The notes beneath the pieces were generated by a model. That model worked only from the letters and a program-made list of their open reading frames with translations, did no database searches and was not told the origin of the DNA. A program made the translations under genes and the position numbers. 64,000 bases of DNA from Aphrophora alni (Eukaryota; Arthropoda; Insecta; Hemiptera; Aphrophoridae), in contig OY740770.1 of assembly GCA_963513935.1 (NCBI GenBank), forward strand, positions 95,016,511-95,080,510, in the 5' to 3' direction. Below are positions 13,469-26,766 of this stretch, piece by piece. Every line of letters starts with the position of its first letter. The stretch's first letter is position 1.

Positions 13469-14879
13469 TATTTTGACAGTTCTACGTCACATGGTATTTG
13501 TACCACCAACAGTTTTGAGCTTTGGTTATTTAATATTGTTACAAATATCAAGATCAAAATTACTGATCACATAATTTTCTTATAAACGTAAAAGAACAAA
13601 ACATGTACACAAATAGCTCCATTCTTCTCTGCAACCGAAAAGTGTAACATAACCTAAATCTCATCTTAAATCTGTGTCTCACATTTATGTAATGTTATGG
13701 TTGAGGAAGTAAATTTCGTCTCACGTTCGTCCGTCCGTCATAACAAGTGTCCGAGTAATTGTGTTTCTAAAATAACTTCTGTCAACAATGACAAGTTGCG
13801 CATGCTCCGGAACGTGTCATGCACAGAATCCCATTAATTACTCACGTAACGGATAGGTTGGACTAGGTAGCTAAGACTACTAGAAACTTGAACAGCTATT
13901 CCTGCCCCAATTACAACATAGATCGTCTTAAAACAATGGCGTAGTAATTCAAAATGATCTATGATTATACCGCTGTGATTGCTGGATAGGATATGTTATG
14001 TAAAACTTATATAAGGTTAGGTTTCTCTGGAAATTGTCGGATTAAGGAAATGGTCAGGTTTTAGTTCGTAACACACCTGCACACAATGACCATACGTCTT
14101 GCCTTGATGGTCTTGCGTTGCAGAGGTTGGTCATCAAGTTCCAGTCGCTAAGTTTAAAGGAAGATTTAATGATGATTTTATATGAAAGGCTTTCTTTCTC
14201 CTTTCATCTGACGAGTTCTGGTTTTAAGTTTATCTTTATCTCTATTTTGCATTTCTTTCACTATTTTCATCATTTTTTAAAATTACTATACGATGCTAAT
14301 TTCTTATCTAGAAATTATAATTCTTTTTGAAACTGTCATAAATTTTGTTGATTTAATGTTATTCTGTTAATAATATTATGGTCGATATTATGGTTTTACC
14401 GATAACTGTTACTGGTTTTCAAGATTTCACTTATATTGTTTGGTTTCTGAAGACGCAGTTATTGTGGGGGAGGGGTGAATTAATAATAAATAGCTCCTCT
14501 CGTTTTTCTATCTCAGAATTGAACTATTTATCCAAATATCTTTAAGTAAGAAGGATCTTTCTGAAAAACGTTTTCAACTAGTCACCATTTTGAAATATCC
14601 TTGACCTTTACTTTACTAGAGTAAACCTAACTTATATACTGTATAAATAATTACTATTAATTTGACATTTTTAGGTTACAAATTGACTAATGATATTTTT
14701 CTTTCTTTACTTACCCAGAAGGATAAAGTATTTATCTTTGTAATTTTTGGGAACCCGTTGGTTTTAATACTTTTAGTGTTGGTTTTAAATACTTGAGTTT
14801 GAGTTATCATCACTCACATTAATCAACGTTTATCATCATTGATAGAGCCAGATTTAAGGTATTTGTAACGCTTTATGAT

Positions 14880-15205
14880 GAACAGTCACACTCGGCCTCG
14901 TATCCGTGGTTGCTGACTGGATTGCAATCTTAATTGTGATCGGAATCACCGGCCGTATTATCTAGGAGGCTAAAGATCAGCTGATCAACTGCTGATATCG
15001 AAAAGCCTGATTTAGGAATAGGGTTTGGGAGAGTCTGTAGTGGGCCGACAGCTGAATTGTACTCGACCCAGTCATGTGAATTCATTGAGTTTTATAAAGA
15101 GGAGTAATCGAAATACAGTAATTATGCTGGGCTAAGTTTCGGGAAATGGCGTTCCTGCGTTTGGCGGGAAGGCCGAAATAATACGTGTCGCACCGCGGAA
15201 ATATA
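14880..15205. other. GC-richer island with E-box-like motifs, no gene seen
   Basis: Contains CACCGGCCG, GATCAGCTGATC, CCGACAGCTG, TTTGGCGGGAA (E2F-like) and CACCGCGG. No frame is convincingly coding on either strand. It could be a regulatory region; this rests on composition and motifs only. Confidence 0.25.
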
Positions 15206-15589
15206 TATATTTAAATGCTTGAGTTAGTAATAGACGCATAGCTTCGTCCACCCATATTTAAATTTGACTTTGTGTGCAATTAATTTTATAATAGTTAAGT
15301 GTAAATCCTCCAAATCAGTTTACTATTTAGAAGATCTGTTTGTATTACATTGTATAACCCATCAACTTGTTTTGCAATATTAAAAACAATTATATTTTGA
15401 ATATATTTTTAAACGGTACTAATTAAGCTATTTTGATTAATCGGAACACCTACAGATGTTAGTTTATGTTTGACCGCAATTTTATAAACTATTTTCATGG
15501 ACAGTTCTATACAATGAGACAAATTACGACTATGGGAGGCTATGGTCATTTCAATCTAAAATATAATACTGTCGATGACAGTTTTTACT

Positions 15590-15646
15590 GTTTTTACACC
15601 TTTTAGTAAAATCTTTTACTGAAATTTCACTAAAAGGTGTAAAAAC
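15590..15646. repeat. Perfect 18-bp inverted repeat
   Basis: GTTTTTACACCTTTTAGT at 15590-15607 is exactly reverse-complemented at 15629-15646, with a 21-base AT-rich loop. No associated gene; it could be the core of a small foldback element. Confidence 0.88.
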
Positions 15647-15825
15647 ACGGCACAAACTTTCTCACACTATCGAAACACTAACTAAACAAAACTATGCGTC
15701 GCCAAAAATGACAGTTCGGTAGTTGTCAGTAAAAATTAATAAATTTGTTTCACTAGTTTAAAATCGTGTTAAGTATAAATATTATAAACATCAACATAAA
15801 TGACAATGGCAAGGTTCGTTTTTGA

Positions 15826-16190
15826 ATATTACTCCTTAACGGCAATTTTCTAATCTTAATGGTATGCTCCATATTCTTCACATTTACCAAAATTTGAATG
15901 AAATCGGTATAGACTATTTTGAGAAATGATGATTTTTATAACAGTTCCATCGGAGATTTTTAGGGTTTTACTTATAACGCAAAATTTGACAAAATCGTTG
16001 GAGCCGATTTTCATAAAAGAAGAATTTTGTATCTTTACCTTATCGCTAATTTTAAACCATCGATTAAAATTTTTTAAACTTCCGAAATATAGTCAAATAT
16101 GCCCAAATACAAAATTTGATTAAAATCAGTCCACTTGTATGGGCTGTAAAGCACTCAGACGAAAGTTGATAAACGCCAGATATCACTAAA
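15826..16190 (+). repeat. Diverged dispersed repeat family G, copy 1
   Basis: It shares CCAAAATTTGAATGAAATCG, TATAACAGTTCC, GGAGCCGATTTTCAT and the phrase AACGCCAGATAT with related sequence at 19866-20160 and 28205-28700. No intact coding frame and strongly decayed. The 28-kb copy continues directly into a segment that in this copy resumes at about 16550-16690. Confidence 0.5.
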
Positions 16191-17159
16191 TATTTCAATG
16201 AATTATATAATAAATTAAATATGAATTATAGTTTATTGATTTTCAGTTGGTAAGGGGTAATATGGTGATGTTTATTAATTGAAGCGAGAAGATAAAATCA
16301 AAAAGATCATATTGTGTTTTTCTTTTTTCCATTTTTTGTATTTTGTATTGTGCTTAATGTACTGTACTATCTCTATGGTTTTGTTTTATTACATTGTGTG
16401 ACTGTAATAATTTTAATTTATTGTATAAGACTTTGAATATTAATATTATTGATTGTTAAGTTTTTTTTTGGTTTTAAAATTTGACTAGTTTATTGGCGCA
16501 TCTTACGTAAAAATAGACTTTTTGTCTACAAGATAGAATAAATGAAATTAAATCATTTCAAAAACCCTTTTATTGGACTCAAAGAACTTCAAAACAAATA
16601 TTTCCTCGAAAAACTAGACATTTTATTATTTGCTCCATCACACAACTCTCTTTATACTACGTACATGTGAACATTTCTAAAAGTAAAATGTACATTTCTA
16701 TATTGTGTTTGAATAATTATGGATCTCAAATCGGTTACTCATTTCTCCTTAGGGGGAAAAATAACGTTTTGATTAACAATAGAAAAATGGTAAATGAATA
16801 ACCTCAAAGTCTGTCACAACTGCCGCCTTTGTTTCTAAGGCCTCAAGTCACACTTACTTGAACTTGGAGTTCACAAGTCTTGTTTGATACCTTCAGATTG
16901 TTGACAGTTGATACCGTTGCTTTGTCGTTAACTCACATCTTCACAGTGTGGATTGTCTCTAACTGGACTAACTCGTTAAAAGATCTTCCTAAGCTCAGTA
17001 ATTGCAATTTATCTTTACGAGTTCATTACCTTCTAAATAATTAATTACCATAACATTCATTTTATTATCTCAGTTTGGTATTCAATAAAGGTATTATAAT
17101 GATAGTAAGAGAGTTAAGGGTTGCTACTTTTTCGTTAATTAAAATATGATACATTTTTA

Positions 17160-17760
17160 TGTAAAATATTTTTCCGTCATACTGCTTCAAAAACAGCGGT
17201 TTTCAATACATGCATTGAGATTCTAAAGTTGTTATTTTTAGTCCTAGGACCTAAAAACATCAGCTGAGGTCGAGGTAATCAGCTGTTACTTCCCTTATAA
17301 GATATAATTAACAATTGTGAAGAATCTATAAAAACAACCGATACTCTCGATTGTAAATAACAGATAAAGCAGCTATTTTTTCCCTTGAGCTTGTATCGAA
17401 AAGATTCGCTTTTGGTCCTAGTGATGAAATATACTATTTATTTTGTGACGTTATCAATTTTCACGTCCTCTAATTTTCAAATAAAACACTTTACACTGTC
17501 GATTTTATAAATAAGCACCACTAAGACAAACTAAACAGCTGTAATAGCTGCAAACTTGTGTAACTTGTCCAAACTTTTGAACGTAAATAGGTTATAACAT
17601 TTTAGTTTCTGTGAAATTGTTTTCTTATATTTTTTGCAGTATAACGAAAAATATAGTTCATCACTATGACCAAGAGAAGCTTTTCGATCCTCGCTCATTT
17701 TCCTTGAGCTTGAATCGAAAAGCTTCAGTTTTGGTCCTAGTGATGAAATATACTATTTTT
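17160..17760 (+). repeat. Dispersed E-box-rich repeat, copy 1
   Basis: This matches 30205-30680 on the opposite strand over most of its length, for example GTCATACT.CTTCAAAAACAG, TCCTAGGACCTAAAAACATC, AGCTGCAAACTTGTGTAACT and TCCTAGTGATGAAATATACT. It carries several CAGCTG hexamers. It has no open frame of note. An extra segment of about 115 bp (17383-17497) interrupts this copy relative to the other. Confidence 0.75.
17383..17497 (+). repeat. 115-bp segment duplicated locally at 17702-17815
   Basis: CCTTGAGCTTG.ATCGAAAAG, TTTTGGTCCTAGTGATGAAA, TTTTCACGTCCTCTAATT and ACTTTACAC occur in the same order at both places, in the same orientation. The 30-kb sister lacks the segment at this position, so the copy here is an insertion or conversion product of the 17702-17815 sequence. 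Confidence 0.8.
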
Positions 17761-17815
17761 ATTTTGAGATGTTTTCCATTTTCACGTCCTCTAATTAAAA
17801 TAAAAAACTTTACAC
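17702..17815 (+). repeat. Local duplicate of the 115-bp segment at 17383-17497
   Basis: Same order of conserved words as the 17383 copy, with a few substitutions and a short indel. It overlaps the end of the dispersed repeat, so it is the likely source of the inserted copy. Confidence 0.78.
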
Positions 17816-18679
17816 AAAATCTCTGTTCGTCTGTCCTTAATGAAGAGTAAACAACTCTAGTCGGTATAAAAAAAAATCTATATAAAAATATTGTTTAATG
17901 TGTGTGGTAAAAGTAATGGATTTTTTAATGTAGGCTTATAAACTTTTCTTTCAAACCTTTGAGAAAATGACATTGTAATTATTATTTTACGATAATTCAC
18001 TTAAGGTTAAATTTAAAACATCCTAATTTTTTGGAAATTACCTCTATAGATTTCGATTAAATCAGAAACAAAACATAATGAACACTATTTTACTGGAAAA
18101 TCTGAGATGAAGATTATCACACAAACTGTGAAAATGAAACTTGTATTAATTTCTTTGTGGTCTTATTTATACTTTTTGACTTATCGACTCCTACTTTTTT
18201 TAAATTTCGACTTTTTTCACTCAGTAATCAATGTCAGGACACCCGGAGTTTTCAGGTTTGAAACACCCGATACGTTTGATTTCATGTGTGAATCATTGTG
18301 CACGATTTATTTTACACGTTTTAGACTTTGTTGGGTGTCTGGGAACCCCCTTCCTCTAAATTACTTTCCCTGAATCTACCCCCCCCCCCAATTTGACGAA
18401 ATTGTAATATATCTGTATATTTTACTCAATATGTTAAACTTTTAAATCATTTTTGGGTAACTCATAATTTAATTTCAAGTAATAAATCCACGAAACACTT
18501 ACATTAAAAGAAATCTGCTCTAATTATTTTTATTAAATTTTGGTAAATAGTATTAAAAAAAACTAATAAGCGAAACCCATTAGTTCCGTCTTTTAGAAAA
18601 TATAGTCAAACATTACTAGGAAAAAAAGAATTGCATTGTAAATGATTAGTGTCTTAAAATTATCTCAACCACTTTTTCC

Positions 18680-19160
18680 TCATTCTATATGGATAAAAAA
18701 ATTATTGAGATGATTTTATTTGATTTATTGAAGGGACTCAGCATCATCCCCTGGTCGAGGTGCTCTAAAGTGACCTCTCTTAGTCTGGAGTCTCTCCCAA
18801 TTCAGAAGAATATGTATCGTATTGTAATCTCATCAGAATATTTGTATAATCTACATAGAGGGTTTTCTTCAATTAAGACCAATTTAAGCAGTTGATTTCT
18901 GAAATGGCCATCTCCAGTTACTTGCTTAAGACGTCTTCAACTCAAAGTCACCAGACAGCTGGCTTGGGGCATTCACAAATCTCTTTGGCTAATGTTTGTC
19001 TAGAGCAGTTCCTCTCTAGACCATTTTGTAATTGCACTATAGGCAGTTGATAATGCTGCAACATGCTTAGTTTCATGAAAGGTAGGGATGCACACTATTT
19101 GACCAATAATGTCACCTTCGATATCTCTGTGTCTTGGCACCTAGCCAATGTGCAGAAAAA
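18680..19160 (-). pseudogene. Relic of the RNase H and C-terminal region of a non-LTR retrotransposon
   Basis: On the minus strand from about 19150, VPRHRDIEGD matches the V-P-G-H-x-G-I-x-G-N block of retrotransposon RNase H. Further on, TGDGHFRNQLLKLVLIEENP and then CRLYKYSDE correspond to the 'L-T-G-H' block and the C-terminal Cys/His knuckle region. Several stops and frameshifts separate the pieces. The 5' part of the element is absent. The call rests on motif order only; the clade cannot be assigned. Confidence 0.55.
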
Positions 19161-19865
19161 TATGATTTTTATTAATAATTTTATCTCTGTCTTGATTCGT
19201 CCTTATAAAACGATGGAGATAAGTTTTCTAAATTAGTATCTATGAGTTTTCTAGCTCCTAATAAAATTATGCACGTAAAATATAATTATCGTTACTCGAA
19301 ATTTGGAACAATTGCTATAAGACTAAAATATAAAAGTTAGATCAGCTTTAGTAATTGCTATCTTTTTTCCTTTAATTGAACTTCCTAAAGGATTCAATTT
19401 ATAAAACGTACTAACTGTTGTTAACTTACACATTTTATTCATATGTTCTCTCATGAGCATAACAAAAATTATTGGTTACTATATTCCTTAAAAATTAAAA
19501 AGATTTTTTTAAACTTAAAGACCAGCTTATGTCATTGTTATAAAGGTCAAAATTCTTAAAATCTGCATTACCATTTAGATAAATGTTTATTATAATACAC
19601 AGTTTAATTACCTAAACCAAAGTAGCAAATAGGCAAAAGCCAATTTAAAAAAAGAGTTGAAACATTTCCATATAACCCTTACAAAAATATGATATAATTT
19701 GGTACAGAATGATCTACCCCTTCAACTTTTTGTGCAAATTATATACAAAATATTTTAAAAGATATTTTTTTAAAATAAAACTTAAGCTTGCATTGCTTGC
19801 ACTTCCAAAGTCTAAATGGTATTTCATTGAAATCAAATATCAGTGATCAAAGCTCATTTTCATTT

Positions 19866-20160
19866 GGTCTTAATTAATCCTGAACCGTATGTTTTCAAAC
19901 TTGCGACTTAGTTTTACATATCACCAAAATTTGAACGAAATAGGTCTCATATAACGAAGGCTCCATAGCCGATTTAATTTGTTTTAGAACCCCGAAACAA
20001 CATTTTGGAAGATATGGGAATCAATACTTTTTATTTGTGTCCTTAGAGTTTAGGGTTTGGTAAAATTTAAGCTAAATCATTAAAGACAAATTTTGAGAAA
20101 ACCGTAATTTTGATCTATTTCATGTAATAACCACTTGCAAATTATGAGCTATAAAGTAAT
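19866..20160 (+). repeat. Diverged dispersed repeat family G, copy 2
   Basis: Contains TTAATCCTGAACCG, CACCAAAATTTGAACGAAAT, AGGCTCCATAGCCGATT and AAATTATGAGCT-type words in the family order. No coding capacity. Confidence 0.45.
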
Positions 20161-20789
20161 AATAATAATATGCTAATAATAAAAAGCTTCAAGATATGAC
20201 CATTCCTTCTGTATCCTCACTTTTCAATCCGCCTTTATAAAACCTGTTATTGACCGAGGAAAATGATTATCACTGGTGAAATTAAACAAAACTAATAGAC
20301 TTAATGATTCCATGTGAATGTAGGCTAGGCACTTGCTGTAGGAATTGAACCAGGCCATGTGAGCTTTCTCCAGCGATTGTCATCATCAAGTTATAGATGT
20401 TTGTAATCATCTTAACTTCTACTCAAATCACACTTAACTTACTTTTCTTGTTTTTACCGTCCTGTGTCAATATGGGTAGCGTGCAATGTCTGAATAATTC
20501 TTCTACCTGTAATAACAATCTTTCTCCTGTATGTTAAGTTGTTAAGGGTTAAGAAGAATAGAGTACTGGTCTTAAAATTATTCTAAATACAAATAAAATC
20601 AACCTTATCTTCTCAAAAAATATATATGAGGCTAAGTGAAGAATACATAATTCTTAACTTTGCTTTATTTCTCTTATTTCTGTTAGAAAGGGTTTTATAT
20701 TAAGGAATCACTTTCTAAGTTTTCGCTTTCTACTTATCGACTACTGAAGGACCATAACCCCGAAAATTATGTAATTCTGAAATAATTTC

Positions 20790-21209
20790 TCGCAATGTTA
20801 GTGAAATTACTTCTTGTTATATTTCACATATTTTAACCGTGGTTAAAAGTTTTTAAAAAAATGTAATAATTCCACTTAAAACAATGTTAATTACGTATGC
20901 ACAAACTGCGTATATAAAATGATATTTTGTCGCAATGTTACTGCAATTGCTCGTGGTTATATTTCACATGTTTTTAAAGTGGTTAAATGATTTTTAGAAA
21001 TGTAATAATTCCACTTAATACAATGTTAATTACGTATGCACAAACTGCGTATATAAATGTTATTTTGTCGAAATGTTACTGCAATTGCTCGTGGTTATAT
21101 TTCACATGTTCTTAAAGTGGTTAAAAGATTTTTTGAAATGTAATAATTCCACTTAATACAATGTTAATTACGTATGCACAAACTGCGTACATAAAATTTT
21201 ATTTTGTTG
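20790..21209 (+). repeat. Three-unit tandem repeat of about 139 bp
   Basis: ACAAACTGCG recurs at 20901, 21040 and 21178 (spacings 139 and 138). Each unit contains GTGGTTATATTTCACATG or a close variant, TGTAATAATTCCACTTAA and TTAATTACGTATGCACAAAC. Unit 1 is the most diverged, and units 2 and 3 are nearly identical. No coding capacity. Confidence 0.9.
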
Positions 21210-22689
21210 AGAAGAAAAAAATTAATTTTAAGAATCGAGGATCTTAGTGTAAAGTTATTTACCTCGGGAAAAAATATCACATAAAATAGTTTGCAATTTT
21301 TGTTGGGGAGAATACCATGTTAAAAAAAAACACACCTTAAAAATAATAGTATTGCCCCCAAATTAAAAAAAACTGGTGCTATGTGCGAGAGAAAAAAATT
21401 GTTATGGCGTATAATCAACAGCAGATGTCTACCATATTTATTCTAAAGCTGTAAAGTGCACTTTTTTGTTAAATAGTACGAGAATATCCCAATTTAAAGA
21501 ATAATATATTATAATATAATTGTATTTAGACAATATAAAAATATATATTTGTATGCTGTAGGTACTTTTTGTCTTTATTTTTGGTGGAGTTATGAATAAA
21601 ATTTAGATCTATCTGCAAAATAAAAATAATGAATTGTCTCAGATATTTGAAAGTGTATTTAAATAATAATAAAGCCGAGTTGAAGAATGTTTGTTTATTT
21701 GATGAATTAGTTTGAATCATAGACTCGATACGTAAAGTTTAATAAAAATCTGTTTAGTAGTTTTCGAGAAAATTACACTACCGGCTGGTACCCATATTTA
21801 CACTACATATAGACAGGTAGATAAATGAACTAACGCCATTTTTTGTCACTGATTTTGTGAAATGGCACACAGCTAAATATCCTTATCGTTGTTTACAGAA
21901 ATGACTTTATTGAAAACAAAAACTTTTTATAAAAAGTGTATAAAAGAATACAAAAATATAAATCTCAACCAACTAATATTACGTGACCATAACTTTGACA
22001 TATTTTTACCACCTCTTAGTATTTACTTACAATTATTTTGTTTCACGATTTATATATAGGCTTATTCACTATTTACATTTTAAAATAGGTAGTTCAAGAT
22101 CTGAAATTCAATTTTCTTATAAATTCCTTACTGTGTATCGTTGAAAGTTAGGATTTATGTCATTAGATGCAGAATATGCATATCTTGACATAATTTAAGG
22201 TTTGTTTGAATAACTAAAAATTATAGGCAAAACACAATTATCAACGAATCCGATTTTGAAATTGTATTAAAGATTTTGGTGGTTAAATAACGTGTTTAAG
22301 ATGATTATAAATCAACCTGTGTATGAAATTTATATAAAGATATAAATTATAATATTAGTTGTTTTGTTTATAACATAATATATACATTGTTTGTTATAAT
22401 AGATATATTAAAAATATATTATAACTAATATATTCCGATTAATTAAAGAAAGAACATCTTCAACTATAAAAGATAAAATGTTACAATGTATTTATATGTA
22501 TATATTTAATCTTCTTTTTTGTGGTTGAATATGATCTTTGTTTGATAGAAACATACCAATTTCAATATAAAATTTTATGTTATTTATCAAAGATACTTTA
22601 CAAAGTGTGGAAAAAGAATATATTAATATATTTATAAAGACTTAGTGCATGTTTTTAGCGTCCATTGGTAAAAACAAGGACCCTTTTAA

Positions 22690-22980
22690 TTTCCAATGCA
22701 TGTATGTCCGAATGCCTGACTATAAAAACGTAACCCATCTAGACAGATAAGACTTTATATTTCAAACTTTGCATTTATATTCTTTGTATTGCTCCACATA
22801 TAGGAAAAATATAGCGATACGAAAAAATTACCTAGAGATAGTTAGTAATCCCGTTACGAATATGTATGTTATGTATGACTTAGAAATTAATATATTGGTG
22901 CTAGGCTGTTTAAAATAATTCGATTAAAATTTTTTTTAAAAACTGTCCCTAAGTCGTGTGGTTTTATTACAACTTGACCA
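22690..22980 (+). repeat. Diverged dispersed repeat family H, copy 1
   Basis: Same orientation as the copy at 27830-28200. Shared ordered words include ATATAGGAAAAATATAGCGA, AATTACCT.G.G, ACGAATATGTAT, AATATATTGGTGCTAGG and TAAGTCGTGTGGTTTTA. Non-coding. Confidence 0.6.
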
Positions 22981-23365
22981 CTTTATTGAATGTTAGGATC
23001 AGTTCACTTTTCACAATTCCGGGTGTGAGTAGTAAGTACTGTAAGAGCAGCTCTTGTAATACCTGTAGATCAGTTTTGAAATTCCTTAAAAATCACGAAA
23101 CAATTTATTCACAATTTATTTTCAAGTAACAACCATTGGTGGATTATTTCTTCACTTATGGGACTTCCTGTATAGTGCTTGCACTTTAATAGCGTTCTCA
23201 TGTAATTTGTCAACAACTCGAATGTCAGAAAAGGAATGTGCTTTACTGTATTAAACAATTACCTAGACAAAGTCGTAACTAAGTACAAACTAGACAATTA
23301 GCAAAGATCATAAAACCGGAATTTTGTTCGAGGAACCATGACGTTTTGTACAAACTTTCTCACTC

Positions 23366-23366
<1 letters not shown>

Positions 23367-23424
<58 letters not shown>
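23367..23424. repeat. (TA)n microsatellite
   Basis: An uninterrupted TA tract of about 58 bp. Confidence 0.97.
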
Positions 23425-23427
<3 letters not shown>

Positions 23428-24797
23428 AAATGGAAACATAAACTTGTTTCCAATTCATAATTAAAATATATAGTTTTCGTTCGTTAATTTGTTTGTCTTT
23501 TTGACTTCGAGTTATGACGACTCAGTCTCCTGAATTAATTTTTCTGAAACCACGGAAAACTATCAGTTTCATAATTTTAAAAAAAATAAAACTATAAATT
23601 TTATAAAAGTGTAGTCAAAATCTGGGTCACTGTTTTCCATCAATTCTATCGTTAATGGCGCTGCTATATAACTTTTTTTTGATCCCGTGATATTTATTTG
23701 GCAGTGACCAATAAACTTTGATAGAGCACATAGCGGCTACATACATTCACGCTATAGAAATTACTAAAGATTATATTGTGAAATCGAAAATGTACGTTTT
23801 GGTCTTAGGTACTCCTAAATTTGGAGTTTATTTTAAGTTTATTAAAAGTTCACAAATCACCTCGAGGTACTAATTTTGAACATTCTTTATGTTTAAATTA
23901 GAGGTATTAGCGGATATAAAACATGTTGCAAAACAATTTATTTTTTGAAACAAGACACTCAAAACAGAAAAATTTTATTTTATTTTTATAATATCATATA
24001 CTTGTTCTATTTAATATAGAATGAGAAAGTAAACACATTAATAACATTCTAGGCATCAATTTATAAAACTATGAATCAGTTTGATTCAGCAAGCATGAAA
24101 GTGTTAGATTGTTTTTGTTTAATATCTTCTCATCTACAGACTTCTTTCGGTATTATAAATCATCAACCTTAACAAAATGAGCTTTTATAAACTTATATAG
24201 AACCTACAAATAAGAAGGAACTAAAGTGTTTACCGAAAAATTGTTTCATTGAAATCTGTTTACGTTAAAAAATAGTCGCCTTTTTGAAATTTGGTTAACA
24301 CAATTTTCTAGTAACAATCTTATTTAGTAAATAGTAAACTTAGGCTACTGAAAAATGAATCTAAAATTCCTGGAACCAGAGCTTCTCCTACTTTTACTTT
24401 ATTATTAATTTTTATTGTAAGTTAAAGTTATTGGCCTAAAAATTACATGTTTAGCTATTATTGTTTTGTTTTTTTAAAAGAAATCACAATTAATTTTTAA
24501 ATAAATGAAAACACTAACCTTACACATATATGAATTCAAATTATGCACTAAAAATATAATTACATATCAAATTCTTATAAAAAATATTAAACCTTTTATG
24601 ACATGTAAAATATAATTATAGTAACTCAACATTTTGGAGTTCCAGTTATAAGACCAAAATCAAGAATTCGAGTTGCTTAAAAACGATTTTGATCACACAA
24701 CCTGTAAGGACTCTAAAACACACAAAATAGTTAACCGAATAATAGTAAGAAACGTCATTTTTTAAAAATTTTAAAACCTTCCAGTTTCATTGACTTG

Positions 24798-25012
24798 AAG
24801 GGGGAAAAAAAAGAAAATTGAGACTCTTAGCTTTCGAATACACTAAGCGTTTGGGTCGGAATAGAACAAGAGTTGGTCAAGAGAGACTTACTTAGAAAGT
24901 TGAAACGGGAGATCTAACCCGAGACTAGATAAAGAAAGGTGTTGATCAAGTTAGGTTACTTCGGAATTGCCACACCCGTACCTACAATATGGAGCCCCTG
25001 AGGAGAGGGGAA
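24798..25012 (+). repeat. SINE-like dispersed repeat, copy B
   Basis: Contains TTTCGAATACACTAA, AACAAGAGTTGGTCAAGAGA, GATCTAACCCGAGACTA, GAAAGGTG, GCCACACCCGTACCTACAAT and GGAGCCCCTGAGGAGAGGGG, in the family order. Confidence 0.7.
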
Positions 25013-26054
25013 AAAACTAAATATACAAAATCGAAGTAAACGGACTTTTCAGTTCTAATTAAAAAAACAACAAAATAATACAATTATTAGTTTCTACCAA
25101 AATCGTCACATTATAAATAAATTTATAACAAAAAGTATATTTTCCCTTAGTAATGATTTTATTTTCAGTACACTTTTGTTCTGAAACTTGTTCCCGAGCC
25201 TTTAGACAGTTTATTAGACTTGAAAGTTTACGCATCCTCGACTTCAAAATTATAATAAATGAGAATAGTAATATACTGTAGTTTAGTTTTGGCAATAGTT
25301 AATTTCTGACATGAGGTACACAACCTAACTTCCTATGTGATCGTTTCCTGTTTAAAGGTTTTTATATTGCATAAAGATTACTAAATACACCAATATAGAA
25401 AATTCCATACATTTTACAAATTACCTAATCAATTAGTAACCTATAATCACATGTTTAGATATTAACACAAACTGTAATTTACTGCTTAATTTTCTATTAG
25501 ACTAATACGCTGTTTTAATACTCATAACTATAATAATAGTTACATAATTACCATAACCTAACCTAACCAGTACCGTTACATTTGTCAACTAATGCTGAAT
25601 CAGCTGTTCAAAGATTCTTTAAACTTGCATGACTACTACGTAAATTATCATGAACGTATAGACCTATCCAATTTAACTTAGAAACAGCTGGTCAGAATTT
25701 GCCACTTCCTTGTGCAGCTCTCTCTGATTTATTGTCTTCTTTAGTGTAAAACATTTCCTATTTCGTATAAAGCGGATAACCAATAACATATGTAATAAAT
25801 TTCAGCTTTAATTGATTGCAGGAAGTCAGACTAGTTTGTTATCTTGAAATGCAGCAAATTGTTTTATCATTAAGTTTATAAACTGGATGATTTACTCATT
25901 CATTGCCTTGTATTTCTCAGTGACTTCCCATTGAGGAGGGGAGTAGTTTAATGTTATAAATTTGTGTTGTCCACACATGACATAACATATGGAGTTTCTT
26001 TTGTACGAGTATAAATCGGCTTCTACGTATAACATGAATATTTCGATTTTATAT

Positions 26055-26057
<3 letters not shown>

Positions 26058-26096
<39 letters not shown>
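26058..26096. repeat. (TA)n microsatellite
   Basis: A TA tract of about 39 bp. Confidence 0.95.
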
Positions 26097-26098
<2 letters not shown>

Positions 26099-26598
26099 GT
26101 TCAACAGAACAAAAAATCCTTAATGTACAAATCGGAGTTCTTGTTACTTGGGAAAAATATGTTTGGATTATTTATAGAAAAATAATGTAAGTTTTATTTA
26201 TTCATAAATTACTACAACACTTTACACTCACGTGTTTACATTATCTACCTTTCATCATGTTCTACACCTTGTAGACCTGTTTTTTAAAAATACACTTCTA
26301 TTTATAAGTTTTTCAAATGAGTTTTTATTCATCCATCAGTACACTATTAAAAAAATCGTGTTATTGATGGGAAATATCGACAAATTTGTGCTATAGGGGT
26401 TTGTACAATATAATTTCATAGCATAAACTTCTACATCGTAACCTCAGTAGCACAAACCTTGAAGTTTCAAATTCCTTGATAATACAATTTTTCTAGGATT
26501 CCCTTGAAATTCATGCTATTGGGTTAACAAAAGTGAATCAATTGTTATAAATCAGTGTTACTACCCCACTCATCAGAGCTTTCTCCCTGATGGTTTTT

Positions 26599-26766
<168 letters not shown>

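Larger units (their letters stand above)
21210..24797. other. Gene-free AT-rich DNA with repeats
   Basis: Apart from repeat family H (22690-22980) and the TA tract (23367-23424), I see only very AT-rich sequence. Around 22330-22440 it contains self-complementary TATAAT/ATTATA words but no gene. Confidence 0.5.

Noticed and set aside
14118..14330. 70-codon hydrophobic plus-strand frame as a small membrane protein
   Set aside because: Phe/Leu/Ile-rich because the DNA is T-rich. No conserved features.
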